A stretch of 64,000 nucleotides of DNA, taken from positions 186,001-250,000 of the forward strand of contig CANLXH010000001.1 in NCBI GenBank assembly GCA_947495075.1. The letters run 5' to 3'. The notes beneath the pieces were generated by a model that saw only the letters and a list, made by a program, of their open reading frames with translations, was not told the origin of the DNA and did no database searches. Source of the stretch: an uncultured Croceitalea sp. (GTDB taxonomy: Bacteria > Bacteroidota > Bacteroidia > Flavobacteriales > Flavobacteriaceae). Both the position numbers and the translations under genes were made by a program. Shown piece after piece: positions 7,821-17,127 of this stretch; position 1 is the stretch's first letter, and every line of letters begins with the position of its first letter.

Positions 7821-7879
7821 TAATAAAAGACCTTAACGGGCCTTGAAGATTATGTAGACTATAAGAATAGTTAAGTATT

Positions 7880-8995
7880 TTAATTTTTAACAGCAACTTC
7901 CCAAGATATAATAGGATGCTTCTTTGGTGTCACGTAAGCTCCTATAGCCTTCAATTTAAGTGTTATCGTCTCAACAACTTTCAAAGTTTTTATTTCCAGT
8001 GTCTTGGTCTCACCACTGGCTATCTCAAAGACCGGTGAATTTCCATAGAGGGTATATTCCATTTGGTTTTCAAAAAGAAGTTTATTGCTAGAAATATTGG
8101 TGACTTCTACTGCAAGAATTTGAGTATCTTTTAGATAAGAAGCTTTTTTTATTGCTAAACAAGCTTGTAACAACGGTTTTACATATTCTGGTCTGCCCAC
8201 GAACAATTCATTAAAAACAGCCACGGTTCTACCTGCAAAAAGGGCCTCTTTAATACTTTCAGGAGTTTTTTCTTTTGCAAAGATTAAGGTTATGGGCCTA
8301 GTATCCCCTTTTTCAATATAATCCCAATCTATTAACCCATGAACGTCGCTAGTACCCATAACGGTCAAGTTGTTTTTGAGCGCCAAGGCAAATGATTCTT
8401 TATCATACAATCCAGAATTAATAACTTCGATACCGTGCAGTTCTTTTCTTTTAACCCGTTCTTCTTGGAAATTAGTCCAAATAGGATCTCCGGTGGGCGA
8501 TAACCACGATGCATTGGGATGATTCCAAAAAATAAAGGCTCCTTGTTTTTTGGCTGCTGCAAATTGGAGTACAGAATCTTTATCCATCAATGTATTGGCA
8601 TCTTTAATAAACACCGCATTATTATGTCCCGTTGGGTTACTTCGTGTAATTTCGGAACCATTGATAATGAGCAGGTTATGGTTTTTCGCCTCTTCTACCG
8701 CCAATTCATAAGCGCGATTCCTATCAGGATGCGGAATATCTTTTGAGTGTGGTTGGTATTCCAAATGTTCGGTAATGGAAATAACATCCAGATTGTCTCT
8801 TAAGGCTTCCTGCACTCGTATATCTGGCCAAACACTACCATCAGAAAAAACACTGTGTATATGTAAATCTGTCTTCAGAGTCTTATAACCTGGAATATCC
8901 GGAAAAGATAAGGCTCTGGAGCTTTTATGGGAATGCTCCTGTGCATTAACAACGAAATATAGTAATAAGACTGAAATTAAAAGTGGTTTTTTCAT
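7880..8995 (-). CDS. Exported PHP-domain phosphodiesterase (Sb-PDE-like)
   Basis: The 371-residue protein begins with a signal peptide ending near VVNAQ, so it acts in the periplasm or outside. The PHP metallophosphoesterase motifs are present: TDLHIHSVFSDG (HxH), the metal ligand in ITEHLEY, WNHPN, and TSDVHG. The C-terminal 100 residues form a beta-rich extension. Related PHP proteins hydrolyse phosphodiesters (the Sb-PDE group). The natural substrate here is unknown. It stands alone, converging on the KAS III cluster. Confidence 0.8.
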   Translation of the reverse strand: MKKPLLISVLLLYFVVNAQEHSHKSSRALSFPDIPGYKTLKTDLHIHSVFSDGSVWPDIRVQEALRDNLDVISITEHLEYQPHSKDIPHPDRNRAYELAVEEAKNHNLLIINGSEITRSNPTGHNNAVFIKDANTLMDKDSVLQFAAAKKQGAFIFWNHPNASWLSPTGDPIWTNFQEERVKRKELHGIEVINSGLYDKESFALALKNNLTVMGTSDVHGLIDWDYIEKGDTRPITLIFAKEKTPESIKEALFAGRTVAVFNELFVGRPEYVKPLLQACLAIKKASYLKDTQILAVEVTNISSNKLLFENQMEYTLYGNSPVFEIASGETKTLEIKTLKVVETITLKLKAIGAYVTPKKHPIISWEVAVKN

Positions 8996-9079
8996 TAAGC
9001 GTAGTTATTATCCAACCAAAAATATAAGATTATTTCAGTCTTATTCTATAAACTAGTTTTAAAAAAGGTTAAGAATGGG

Positions 9080-10423
9080 TTAATCTGAATTTCCCCAATC
9101 TATTTTTTTTGAGGCAAACATGATAATTGCCAGAATTATGAAAAGCCCGATACTACCTACCAGTAAAGCATAGTTTTCTAACTGGATTATCACAAAGATG
9201 AATGCATAAAGTGCTGTCATTGAGGTGAAAATTAATAATGGGAACTTCATATTTTTTAGAATTGTTTTTGAATAAACCGTGATTAACCCAATAACTGCAG
9301 AACCAGCAATTAAATAAGCTTTCAGATAGTTTTGATGTTCTGAAATAGAAATCAGTAATGTGTAGAACATGACCAAAGCCAAGCCAATCATTAAATATTG
9401 AAAAGGATGAATGTCTATTTTACTGATTATCTGAATAAGTAAAAACACAAGCAACGTGAGTCCTATAATCATAAGACCATACTTACTGGTGCGTTCTGTT
9501 TTTTGATAATCGTCTACGGGAATTATTAAATCTGTTCCAAAAGAAAATGTGGATAAATCTGGTAACCTGTCAAAAAATTGTTGTCCAAATTGGCGGTTGG
9601 TTTCTAACACTTTCCAATTGGCATCAAAACCATCATTAGTAATTTTTTTTGTCTTGTCATCTGGTAAGAAGTTGCCATTAAAACTAGGGGAGTGCCAATC
9701 AGATTTCATATGTACCAATGTCTCCCTACCAACTGGTATAAATTGCAACTGTTCACTACCATTAATTCTTATATCCATGGAATAAGCTAAAGTGCTGTCC
9801 TTTTTTAGGTTTTTAATAAAACTACTGGATAAAGTACTCATATATTGATTATCAAACTTGGGTTTTAAGCTTAGCTTATTGGCATCTAATTGTATTTCAA
9901 TTTCATTGCGAATTCCTTTTAAGTTTGAGGTTTTTAATAAAACAGTTGCTTTATTCCAAAGAATATCTTCCTCAGGAATATCTTCGGAAGAAAAATCGAA
10001 GCCTTTAAACTTTCCTGTCAATTTAATATCTGATGTGTACACTACAGATTCATAAATACTACGTTCTAAAGATTCAGTATCAACTTCTGCATCTATATTT
10101 AGGCTTTCAGGTAAGAAATAGGCATTATGAAAAACATCTTCATAGGTTTTAATATAAGTTTTTGTTTTAGCATCAAAGACTTTTTCTTCTTTATAAGTTT
10201 TGTATGGAATCTTGATAATAGGTCCATAAAGAGTAACTTGATTTCCCCATTTCTGATTAATTTCTTGAATGACCTCTGCCTGTCTAAAACCTCTCTCTCT
10301 AATCAAATCTTTAACAAACCCTAGTGGAATTAGTAGAATTATTAATATAAACCCTACTATAAGCATTCTTGTGGAGATTGATGTTTTAAACCAGTTGCCA
10401 ATTCTATTTCTTTTTGTTTCCAT
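9080..10423 (-). CDS. creD: CreD-like inner membrane protein
   Basis: The protein has 447 residues with an N-terminal membrane anchor after a short basic cytoplasmic tail, a long periplasmic domain (about 40-310) and five or six C-terminal membrane helices. This is the layout of CreD (cell envelope integrity / colicin-tolerance protein). VIQEINQKWGNQVTLYGPIIKIPY near residues 55-78 is typical of the family. It follows a winged-helix regulator gene, and a 22-bp palindrome nearly identical to one before the upstream membrane gene sits 12 bases before its start. Envelope-stress control by that regulator is therefore plausible but inferred. Confidence 0.9.
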   Translation of the reverse strand: METKRNRIGNWFKTSISTRMLIVGFILIILLIPLGFVKDLIRERGFRQAEVIQEINQKWGNQVTLYGPIIKIPYKTYKEEKVFDAKTKTYIKTYEDVFHNAYFLPESLNIDAEVDTESLERSIYESVVYTSDIKLTGKFKGFDFSSEDIPEEDILWNKATVLLKTSNLKGIRNEIEIQLDANKLSLKPKFDNQYMSTLSSSFIKNLKKDSTLAYSMDIRINGSEQLQFIPVGRETLVHMKSDWHSPSFNGNFLPDDKTKKITNDGFDANWKVLETNRQFGQQFFDRLPDLSTFSFGTDLIIPVDDYQKTERTSKYGLMIIGLTLLVFLLIQIISKIDIHPFQYLMIGLALVMFYTLLISISEHQNYLKAYLIAGSAVIGLITVYSKTILKNMKFPLLIFTSMTALYAFIFVIIQLENYALLVGSIGLFIILAIIMFASKKIDWGNSD

Positions 10424-10434
10424 AATCTATATTT

Positions 10435-10456
10435 AAAGTGCTTTGTTTTTCAAAGT
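10435..10456. promoter_or_regulatory. Palindromic operator candidate before creD
   Basis: The 22-bp site holds GCTTTG and CAAAGT half-sites around a short T-rich centre, preceded by AAAGT. It matches the site at 11409-11430 in 19 of 22 positions and lies just upstream of the creD start. The likely binder is the winged-helix regulator encoded between the two sites (inference). Confidence 0.55.
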
Positions 10457-10471
10457 AGATTAATAAAAAAT

Positions 10472-10768
10472 TTAGTTTTGTTTTTTTATAAGATTTTCTA
10501 AAGCTTCAATATGTTTTTTAAATGCAGCTTTACCACTTCTGGTTGCTTTATATTTTGTATTGGGTTTTCGTCCAATAAATGATTTTTCAACCACTATATA
10601 ATTAGATTTCTCTAAGGTTTTAGTATGGCTGGCTAGGTTGCCATCGGTCACATCTAACAATTCTTTTAAGGTATTAAAGTCTACGCTTTCATTTACCATC
10701 AATATAGACATGATGCCCAAACGAATGCGATGGTCAAATAATTTGTTGATGTTGATAATTATACTCAT
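10472..10768 (-). CDS. Winged-helix transcriptional regulator
   Basis: This is a small DNA-binding protein of the winged-helix/ArsR-MarR-like group. The helix-turn-helix lies around VDFNTLKELLDVTDGNLASH, and the wing includes FIGRKPNTKYKAT. I prefer the ATG at 10768 (98 residues, MSIIININK) because it starts four bases after the upstream stop. Alternative in-frame ATGs at 10798 and 10843 would overlap the upstream gene. It is encoded between a membrane protein and creD, all on one strand, and probably autoregulates this module through the two palindromes. Confidence 0.85.
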   Translation of the reverse strand: MSIIININKLFDHRIRLGIMSILMVNESVDFNTLKELLDVTDGNLASHTKTLEKSNYIVVEKSFIGRKPNTKYKATRSGKAAFKKHIEALENLIKKQN

Positions 10769-10772
10769 TAGA

Positions 10773-11405
10773 TTAATTTTTTGTTCTTTTTCTATCATAT
10801 TTAAAATGCATGATAGTCCCATATAAAATATGACAAAGACCAAAACCTAATGCCCAAAAGTACAAACCGTAACCTATGTAAAAAGAAGAAATCAATCCTA
10901 TTACAATTATTGTAATGCCAAGATAACGAACATCACCTAAAGTATATTTGCTAGCATTAAGGCAAGCCAATCCATAGAATATTAATGTAGTAGATGCAAT
11001 GTATTCATAGACATCGTTCCAGAACATTGCAAAACAAAATATACCGCCAGAAACCAATGGAATTAAAAAGTTTGTGAGCATCTTTTTACTAGAAACATCC
11101 CATATTTTAAGTCCATTTCTTTTTGACTTTTTATAAGTTAAAACAATACATGTACCTGCAGCGAACACAATTACTAGAACCGCGATTAATAAAAATTTTT
11201 CTGCAGAGTTAAAAGCGATAACGAAACGTTTAAAGCCAGATTCAATTTCTATATTTTTAATAATATTATTTGCATAATAAGCACCCACCAGAGCATAGAT
11301 TCCAGCCATTATTCCAGATAAGCCACTTAATGAAATAAACCGCGAAGAACGGTTCATTAATTCCTTGATTTCGGAGATATCGTCTAAATATTTTTCTTTT
11401 GCCAT
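10773..11405 (-). CDS. Multi-pass membrane protein of the creD module
   Basis: The 210-residue protein has a short charged N-terminus (MAKEKYLDDISEIKELMNRS) followed by about six membrane helices. The family is not recognised by name. It is the first gene of a three-gene minus-strand unit with a winged-helix regulator and creD. It could be a sensor or effector for the regulator. A 22-bp palindrome overlapping a TAACTTTG promoter box lies four bases upstream of its ATG, so its transcription is likely repressible. Confidence 0.75.
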   Translation of the reverse strand: MAKEKYLDDISEIKELMNRSSRFISLSGLSGIMAGIYALVGAYYANNIIKNIEIESGFKRFVIAFNSAEKFLLIAVLVIVFAAGTCIVLTYKKSKRNGLKIWDVSSKKMLTNFLIPLVSGGIFCFAMFWNDVYEYIASTTLIFYGLACLNASKYTLGDVRYLGITIIVIGLISSFYIGYGLYFWALGFGLCHILYGTIMHFKYDRKRTKN

Positions 11406-11408
11406 TTT

Positions 11409-11432
11409 AAAGTACTTTGATATTCAAAGTTA
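11409..11432 (-). promoter_or_regulatory. Promoter with overlapping palindromic operator
   Basis: The inverted repeat ACTTTGA / TCAAAGT (11414-11420 and 11424-11430) overlaps a minus-strand TAACTTTG box (11432-11425) that matches the Bacteroidetes -7 consensus. The repeat ends four bases before the downstream ATG. It matches the site before creD in 19 of 22 positions. Confidence 0.6.
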
Positions 11433-11494
11433 ATTTATTTTTAAACATAAACCCATCATTTAACAAAATTTATGATTCTTCAGTATTTTAGCAT

Positions 11495-11869
11495 ATGAAT
11501 CCTGCAGAAACTTATATTTTAGATCAAGACGAGCCCTTTAGGAGTATACTTCTGTATTTAAAGGCAACTATTGAAGCAGTTATTCCAGATATAGAATTAA
11601 AATTCAAATGGGGTATTCCATGTTTTTATTCTGGTAAAAACCCCATTTGTTATTTAAATGCTCCAGTAAAAAAGAAGTTTGTAGATATTGCTTTTTGGAA
11701 TTCCGCTCGTTTAACAAAGCATATTGAACTAATGGTTACCGAAAAACGAAAAGTGGTTAAATCGCTTAGATATAAAACGCTTGAAGAAATTAATGATGAA
11801 GTTTTAGTTGCTGTTTTAAAGGAGGCCAATTCATTAAAAGGCAATGGTTTTTATAAGAAGAATTCTTAA
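11495..11869 (+). CDS. DUF1801 / YdhG-like protein
   Basis: The 124-residue soluble protein matches the DUF1801 (YdhG/YjbR-like fold) family: an N-terminal helix with DEPFRSILLYLKATI, then FKWGIPCFYSG and FVDIAFWNSARL. Its biochemical role is unknown; some relatives bind iron or nucleic acid. It is a single gene whose TAA ends exactly where the converging kdsA stop begins. Confidence 0.75.
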   Translation: MNPAETYILDQDEPFRSILLYLKATIEAVIPDIELKFKWGIPCFYSGKNPICYLNAPVKKKFVDIAFWNSARLTKHIELMVTEKRKVVKSLRYKTLEEINDEVLVAVLKEANSLKGNGFYKKNS

Positions 11870-12688
11870 TTACAAACTATTTATAGTTTTTCTAATAACG
11901 ACTAAATCTGTTAAAAGCTTTTCTAATAAACTTAAATCTAACATATTGGCACCATCACTTTTAGCATTTGCAGGGTCAAAATGTGTTTCCATAAAAAGAC
12001 CATCTACGCCAGCTGCTATTCCAGCTCTGGACATGGTTCCAATAAGAGCAGGCCTACCTCCGGTAACACCAGAAGATTGATTTGGTTGTTGTAAGGAATG
12101 CGTAACATCTAATACGACAGGAGCATATTGTTTCATAGTAGGGATACCCCTAAAATCAACAACCATATCTTGATAACCAAACATAGTTCCTCTATCTGTA
12201 ATCCATGCTTTTTCATTTCCAGAATCAGTCACCTTAGTAACCGCATGTTTCATGCTTTCTGGACTCATAAATTGTCCCTTCTTTATATTTACAGTTTTGC
12301 CTGTTTGTGCAGCTGCTACTACAAGGTCTGTTTGGCGTGCCAAAAATGCAGGAATCTGTAAAACATCTACATATTCTGCCGCCATTGCAGCATCCTGCTC
12401 TGTATGAATATCAGTTACTGTAGGAACTTTAAAAGTTTCTGATACTTTTTGTAGGATTTTTAAAGCCTTCTCATCACCGATTCCCGTAAAAGAATCTATT
12501 CTACTTCTATTTGCCTTTTTAAAACTTCCTTTAAAAACATAAGGTATTTTAAGCGCATCTGTTATTGCAACTACTTTTTCTGCAATACGCATAGCCATTT
12601 CTTCACCTTCAATAGCACATGGACCCGCTAAAAGAAAAAAATTATCACTATTTGTATGTTTTAGCTGCGGAATGAGACTTAAGTGCAT
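11870..12688 (-). CDS. kdsA: 3-deoxy-8-phosphooctulonate synthase (KDO-8-P synthase)
   Basis: KdsA condenses arabinose 5-phosphate with phosphoenolpyruvate in the cytoplasm, the committed step towards KDO for lipid A inner core. The protein has 272 residues. Motifs are AGPCAIEG, KGSFKKANRS, DRGTMFGYQDMVVDFRG, DVTHS and METHFDPANAKSDG. Cys24 in AGPCAIE is where metal-dependent (class II, Aquifex-type) enzymes carry a cysteine and E. coli KdsA an asparagine, so a metal-dependent enzyme is expected. It is a single gene on the minus strand. Confidence 0.95.
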   Translation of the reverse strand: MHLSLIPQLKHTNSDNFFLLAGPCAIEGEEMAMRIAEKVVAITDALKIPYVFKGSFKKANRSRIDSFTGIGDEKALKILQKVSETFKVPTVTDIHTEQDAAMAAEYVDVLQIPAFLARQTDLVVAAAQTGKTVNIKKGQFMSPESMKHAVTKVTDSGNEKAWITDRGTMFGYQDMVVDFRGIPTMKQYAPVVLDVTHSLQQPNQSSGVTGGRPALIGTMSRAGIAAGVDGLFMETHFDPANAKSDGANMLDLSLLEKLLTDLVVIRKTINSL

Positions 12689-12704
12689 ATGTATATGTTT
12701 TAGG

Positions 12705-12712
12705 CAAAAATA
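12705..12712 (-). promoter_or_regulatory. Possible kdsA -7 promoter box
   Basis: On the minus strand TATTTTTG matches TAnnTTTG, about 16 bases before the kdsA start. No clear TTG element was found at the expected upstream distance. Confidence 0.4.
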
Positions 12713-12759
12713 CTATTTTGAAAAAGTATCTGTTACTATACTACCCAAATTAACCTACT

Positions 12760-13317
12760 ATGCAAAAAAATATACTACTAGTTTTTTTGATATGCTCTAT
12801 TGGAGTCGCTGCTCAGTTTGGCAAAAACTGTGAGCTAAGACAATTAAAAATTAATTTATTTAACCCTGGTGTTGAATATGAAATGGCCTTAGGCGTAAAC
12901 AGCACTCTAGATTTTAGGGTAGCCTGGCAGGCATCTATAGAACCTGCTTCTGAGAACCCTATTGAAGATTATGATTTCTTTCCTGCAATAACAGTCCAGA
13001 ATAGATACTATCATAATTTTAATGGACGTGACAGGAGAGGAAGACAGATTTATGGAAATTCTGGAAATTATGTAGCTCCTTCAGTAGCGGTATTCTCACC
13101 TGATGCTAGAGTAATTAATAATCAAATTATTGACGGTGTTCATGGATATGCAGGTCTTGTCTATGGAATGCAGCGTAGTTATAATTCTGGTTTAAGTTTC
13201 TCTATTGACGCAGGTGCTGGTTATTATGTTGGGCCTTTTAAAGGTGGAATTCAACCTGTAGTTAATTTAAGTATTGGTTGGATAGTGAGTGAAAAACGCT
13301 GGTGCGTAGGAAAGTGA
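12760..13317 (+). CDS. Small exported beta-rich protein, paralogue 1
   Basis: The 185-residue protein has a signal peptide (MQKNILLVFLICSIGVAAQ) and a body of alternating short strands, suggesting a small outer-membrane barrel or periplasmic beta protein. It shares LKINLFNPGVEYE and a glycine-rich C-terminal part (GLVYGMQRSYNSGLSFSID) with the next gene, so the two are tandem duplicates. The function is not recognised. Two cysteines (CELR, RWCVGK) sit near the ends of the mature protein and could form a disulfide. Confidence 0.7.
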   Translation: MQKNILLVFLICSIGVAAQFGKNCELRQLKINLFNPGVEYEMALGVNSTLDFRVAWQASIEPASENPIEDYDFFPAITVQNRYYHNFNGRDRRGRQIYGNSGNYVAPSVAVFSPDARVINNQIIDGVHGYAGLVYGMQRSYNSGLSFSIDAGAGYYVGPFKGGIQPVVNLSIGWIVSEKRWCVGK

Positions 13318-13415
13318 TGTTTTTAAATCTTAGATTGTAAACTCATAATATTCTGGTTGGTTTTTGTGGTATGGTATTTGGCAACGTAAATCAATTAACT
13401 AAAAAACACCAAAAA

Positions 13416-13961
13416 ATGAAAACCAAAACTTTCCTTATTCTTTCAATTTTAATCACATTTTCTTTAAGAGGGCAAACAGATATCTATGTTGAAAAAAACC
13501 AATTCAAAATTAATTTTTTAGCGCCAAGTTTAGAATATGAAAAAAGTACTGGTCAAAGTACTACTTTAAATTTTGAAATAGGTACTGGTTTTGCATTAAG
13601 AGGAGGTTCTGAAAGGAGTACGGAATTCGGTATTTTTCCTTATGTAGAAGGTCAGTATCGTTATTATACCAATTTTAAAAGAAGATTGTCCAAAGGCAAA
13701 AATATATCTAGGAATGCGGGCAATTATCTTGCTTTGAGTATTTTATATGTTAGTGGAAATCCTATTTTAGGAGACCTAAACCTTAGTAGTAACAACAATC
13801 TATTTGTAGGTCCACTGTATGGTTTGCAGCGTACTTCTAAATCCGGATTTAATTTTGGAGTTGAGTTTGGAGCAGGCTACTTTCAAAATGATGTTCATGG
13901 AGGTCTAGGCGTTAGAGTTGATTTTAGTGTGGGCTGGGTAATCGGTAGAAACAAAAAGTAA
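13416..13961 (+). CDS. Small exported beta-rich protein, paralogue 2
   Basis: I chose the ATG at 13416, because the longer frame from 13371 would bury the signal peptide MKTKTFLILSILITFSLRGQ. The mature part carries FKINFLAPSLEYEKSTGQST and GPLYGLQRTSKSGFNFGVE, which align with the preceding gene. The cysteines of the paralogue are absent. An outer-membrane or periplasmic location is expected, and the function is unknown. It ends about 100 bases before typA, which has its own promoter. Confidence 0.7.
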   Translation: MKTKTFLILSILITFSLRGQTDIYVEKNQFKINFLAPSLEYEKSTGQSTTLNFEIGTGFALRGGSERSTEFGIFPYVEGQYRYYTNFKRRLSKGKNISRNAGNYLALSILYVSGNPILGDLNLSSNNNLFVGPLYGLQRTSKSGFNFGVEFGAGYFQNDVHGGLGVRVDFSVGWVIGRNKK

Positions 13962-14010
13962 GACCAAAACTTCCTCAAAATCAATAAGATAAAAATAACA
14001 TCTGTTTGTG

Positions 14011-14040
14011 TTGTGGCGTAGATAAATCACAGTATCTTTG
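14011..14040 (+). promoter_or_regulatory. typA promoter
   Basis: TTG at 14011-14013, a 19-base spacer and TATCTTTG at 14033-14040 fit the Bacteroidetes housekeeping promoter. The start codon is 20 bases beyond the box, so the leader is short. Confidence 0.7.
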
Positions 14041-14060
14041 CACGCTCAAAATACGAGGTT

Positions 14061-15860
14061 ATGTCTAAAATTAAGAATATTGCCATTATTGCTCACGTAG
14101 ATCACGGTAAAACTACCTTGGTAGACAAGATTATGTTTCATTGTCAATTGTTTCGTGAGAATGAAAACAAAGGTGATTTAATTTTAGATAATAACGATTT
14201 AGAACGCGAACGTGGAATAACCATCGTGTCTAAAAATGTTTCTGTTGTTTATAAAGACACCAAGATAAATATCATTGATACCCCTGGTCACGCTGATTTT
14301 GGAGGAGAAGTAGAGCGTGTGCTTAATATGGCAGATGGTGTACTTTTACTTGTAGATGCTTTTGAAGGTCCTATGCCACAAACCAGGTTTGTATTACAAA
14401 AAGCAATAGATTTAGGTCTTAAACCTTGTGTAGTTATCAATAAGGTTGATAAAGAAAACTGTACACCTGAGGAAGTTCATGAGAAGGTATTCGATTTAAT
14501 GTTTGAACTAGGTGCGGAAGAATGGCAACTAGACTTTCCTACTGTTTATGGTTCTGCAAAGCAGAATTGGATGAGTGAGGACTGGCAAAAACCGACTGAT
14601 AATATTGAGCCTTTATTGGACATGGTTATTGAACATGTACCAGAGTTTAAACCAGAGCAAGGTACAACACAGATGTTGATTACATCTTTAGATTTTTCAT
14701 CCTTTACAGGACGTATCGCGATTGGAAGACTTACTAGAGGTTCATTAAAAGAAGGACAACAAATTTCTTTAGTAAAAAGAGATGGAGCTGTGGTGAGGTC
14801 TAAAATAAAAGAGCTTTTTACGTTTGAAGGCCTTGGCCGTGTTAAAGTTCAAGAGGTTAAAACAGGAGATATTTGTGCTTTAGTGGGTGTAGAAGGCTTT
14901 GAAATAGGTGATACTGTTGCAGATATTGAGAACCCTGAAAAATTGAAAACTATTGCAATAGATGAGCCGACAATGAGTATGTTATTCACTATTAATGATA
15001 GCCCTTTCTTTGGTAAAGACGGTAAATTTGTTACATCTCGCCATATTAAAGAACGCCTAGAAAAAGAATTAGAAAAAAACTTAGCACTTAGAGTTGAAGA
15101 AACAGATAGTGCAGATAAATTTATGGTATTTGGCCGTGGTGTATTACACCTTTCTGTTTTAATAGAGACTATGCGCCGTGAAGGTTATGAATTGCAAATT
15201 GGTCAACCTCAGGTTATTATAAAGGAGATTGATGGTAAAAAATGTGAGCCAGTCGAACATTTAACTATTGATTTGCCTGAAGAAGTTTCAGGTAAAGCTG
15301 TAGAGATGGTTTCTATCCGTAAAGGTGAGATGACTAGTATGGAAGCAAAAGGTTCTCGCATGCTTTGTGAATTTATTATTCCTTCTAGGGGCATTATAGG
15401 TTTGCGTAACCAATTATTAACAGCAACTGCGGGTGAGGCTATTATGGCCCATCGTTTTTTAGAATACCAACCGTTAAAAGGAGAAATTGCCCAACGTAAT
15501 AATGGTTCTTTAGTATCGATGGAAAATGGTTCCGCAATTCCTTATTCAATAGATAAATTACAAGACCGTGGAAAGTTTTTTATAGACCCGGGAGAAGATA
15601 TTTACGAAGGACAAGTTATTGGTGAGAATTCTCGTGCAGATGATATGACTGTGAACGTTACTAAAACTAAGAAACTATCCAATGTTCGTTCAGCTGGTGC
15701 GGATGATAAAGCTAAAATTGTTCCTGCAATTAAGTTTTCATTAGAAGAAGCCTTGGAATATATTCAGAAAGATGAATATGTAGAAGTTACACCTTCATAC
15801 TTAAGACTTAGGAAAATCTATTTAAAAGAGGTAGACCGTAAGCGTAATAAAATTACTTAA
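14061..15860 (+). CDS. typA: Ribosome-associated GTPase TypA/BipA
   Basis: This is a translational GTPase of 599 residues, normal for the family, that acts on the ribosome in stress and ribosome assembly. The G motifs are visible: AHVDHGKTT (P-loop), [15 protein letters not shown] and NKVDK. They are followed by EF-G-like domains II, III and V and the BipA-specific C-terminus with RGIIGLRNQ. It is transcribed from its own promoter and converges on ppgK with no gap between the stop codons. Confidence 0.97.
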   Translation: MSKIKNIAIIAHVDHGKTTLVDKIMFHCQLFRENENKGDLILDNNDLERERGITIVSKNVSVVYKDTKINIIDTPGHADFGGEVERVLNMADGVLLLVDAFEGPMPQTRFVLQKAIDLGLKPCVVINKVDKENCTPEEVHEKVFDLMFELGAEEWQLDFPTVYGSAKQNWMSEDWQKPTDNIEPLLDMVIEHVPEFKPEQGTTQMLITSLDFSSFTGRIAIGRLTRGSLKEGQQISLVKRDGAVVRSKIKELFTFEGLGRVKVQEVKTGDICALVGVEGFEIGDTVADIENPEKLKTIAIDEPTMSMLFTINDSPFFGKDGKFVTSRHIKERLEKELEKNLALRVEETDSADKFMVFGRGVLHLSVLIETMRREGYELQIGQPQVIIKEIDGKKCEPVEHLTIDLPEEVSGKAVEMVSIRKGEMTSMEAKGSRMLCEFIIPSRGIIGLRNQLLTATAGEAIMAHRFLEYQPLKGEIAQRNNGSLVSMENGSAIPYSIDKLQDRGKFFIDPGEDIYEGQVIGENSRADDMTVNVTKTKKLSNVRSAGADDKAKIVPAIKFSLEEALEYIQKDEYVEVTPSYLRLRKIYLKEVDRKRNKIT

Positions 15861-16607
15861 CTAGTATACTTTTATTTTAGAACCGGCCATCGCAGCTCCA
15901 ATAATACCAGCATGATTTTGGAGTTGAGCAGGTATTACAGGCGTATCTACATCGATATATTCTTTATATTCTTCCCAATCTTTTGATGCCCCACCACCAA
16001 GGATAATATGGTCTGGCGAGACTATTAAGTCAACGATATTTAAGAATGTATTAAATCGTTTAGACCACTTTTTATAGGAAAGCTCTTCTCTGTCAATCGC
16101 AGAACCTGCAGCCCAAGTTTCAATTTTTTTATATTTCTTGTATGGAATTTGTCCTAATTCAAAGTTTGGCAATAGCTCTCCATTAACAAATGCACCGCTA
16201 CCAAGACCTGTACCAATAGTAATTATTAGAACTAGACCTTTTAGTCCTTTTCCAATACCATAATTCATTACTGCATATCCCGCAGCATCAGCATCATTAA
16301 TTACAGAAAATTGTTGCCCAGTTGCGTCCTCAAAAAGTTTGTCTACATCCACACCTATCCATGATTGATGAAGATTACCAGCAGATTTACAAATTCCATT
16401 TTTAATAACCGTTGGAAAACCACATCCTACTGGTCCTGAATAATCAAAATGTTTAACGAGCTTAGAAACTACTTCTGCCATTGCTTCCGGCGTTCTAGTT
16501 TTTGGGGTAGGAATACGATGTCTTTTTGTAATCATTTCACCAGTTTCTATATTAACTAGTGCGCCTTTCATGCCAGATCCTCCAACATCAATACCTAAGA
16601 TTTCCAT
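15861..16607 (-). CDS. ppgK: Polyphosphate glucokinase (ROK family)
   Basis: The enzyme phosphorylates glucose using polyphosphate (and usually ATP) in the cytoplasm. The 248-residue length is typical for Ppg[15 protein letters not shown] is the phosphate-1 motif, NDADAAG carries the catalytic Asp, and GTGLGSG is phosphate 2. The ROK zinc-cysteine motif is missing, as in other PpgK proteins. Its ROK fold is clear. The polyphosphate preference is inferred from length and the overall pattern. It may be transcribed separately from the ftsE unit, which lies behind it on the same strand. Confidence 0.85.
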   Translation of the reverse strand: MEILGIDVGGSGMKGALVNIETGEMITKRHRIPTPKTRTPEAMAEVVSKLVKHFDYSGPVGCGFPTVIKNGICKSAGNLHQSWIGVDVDKLFEDATGQQFSVINDADAAGYAVMNYGIGKGLKGLVLIITIGTGLGSGAFVNGELLPNFELGQIPYKKYKKIETWAAGSAIDREELSYKKWSKRFNTFLNIVDLIVSPDHIILGGGASKDWEEYKEYIDVDTPVIPAQLQNHAGIIGAAMAGSKIKVY

Positions 16608-16692
16608 ATTTGGATAAAAATTTTATTTGGCAAAGAAACAAAATTCTTTCCTTAGGGTATTTCATGTTTTGATAGAATGTTAATAATCAGGC

Positions 16693-17124
16693 TTAAAGTG
16701 TTTCTTCTAAAGGCTCAATAAAATAATCTATAGAATTAAGTGAATGATTAGGGTCTATAAAATCAAGCAGTTTGTCAATTGCTTTTCCAAAACCGGTAAG
16801 AGTGTTTAATTGCTTGTTTTTTCCTAATGCACTGGATATAGTTTCATCTCTATTTCCAAATTTATATCCTCCTTTTTTTATCCAAATAATATTAAATAAA
16901 TGTTGCATAACTACATTTCCTAGTTGATCTATAGAAACTGCAATTTTTAGTGCATATTCACCAATCCCTTTTAGTCCTTTAGTAAAAAATTGCTGTAAAA
17001 AACCAAAAATAAAGCCGAGTATGCCAGTAGTTAGAAGTAAGACAATAGAAATTAATAAAAGTAACAACCCAATTAAAGGATTGGTTTTTTTAGCTTTTTC
17101 ACCATCAACTTCTTTGTAAACCAT
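16693..17124 (-). CDS. Membrane-anchored hypothetical protein downstream of ftsE
   Basis: The 143-residue protein begins with a short charged segment and then a strong hydrophobic region (about 17-48, PLIGLLLLLISIVLLL) that is probably one hairpin or two membrane helices. The rest is soluble and amphipathic. The family is not recognised. Its start lies three bases beyond the ftsE stop, so the two are co-transcribed and probably coupled. A link to the FtsE ATPase is possible, but it does not resemble FtsX. Confidence 0.65.
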   Translation of the reverse strand: MVYKEVDGEKAKKTNPLIGLLLLLISIVLLLTTGILGFIFGFLQQFFTKGLKGIGEYALKIAVSIDQLGNVVMQHLFNIIWIKKGGYKFGNRDETISSALGKNKQLNTLTGFGKAIDKLLDFIDPNHSLNSIDYFIEPLEETL

Positions 17125-17127
17125 GAT

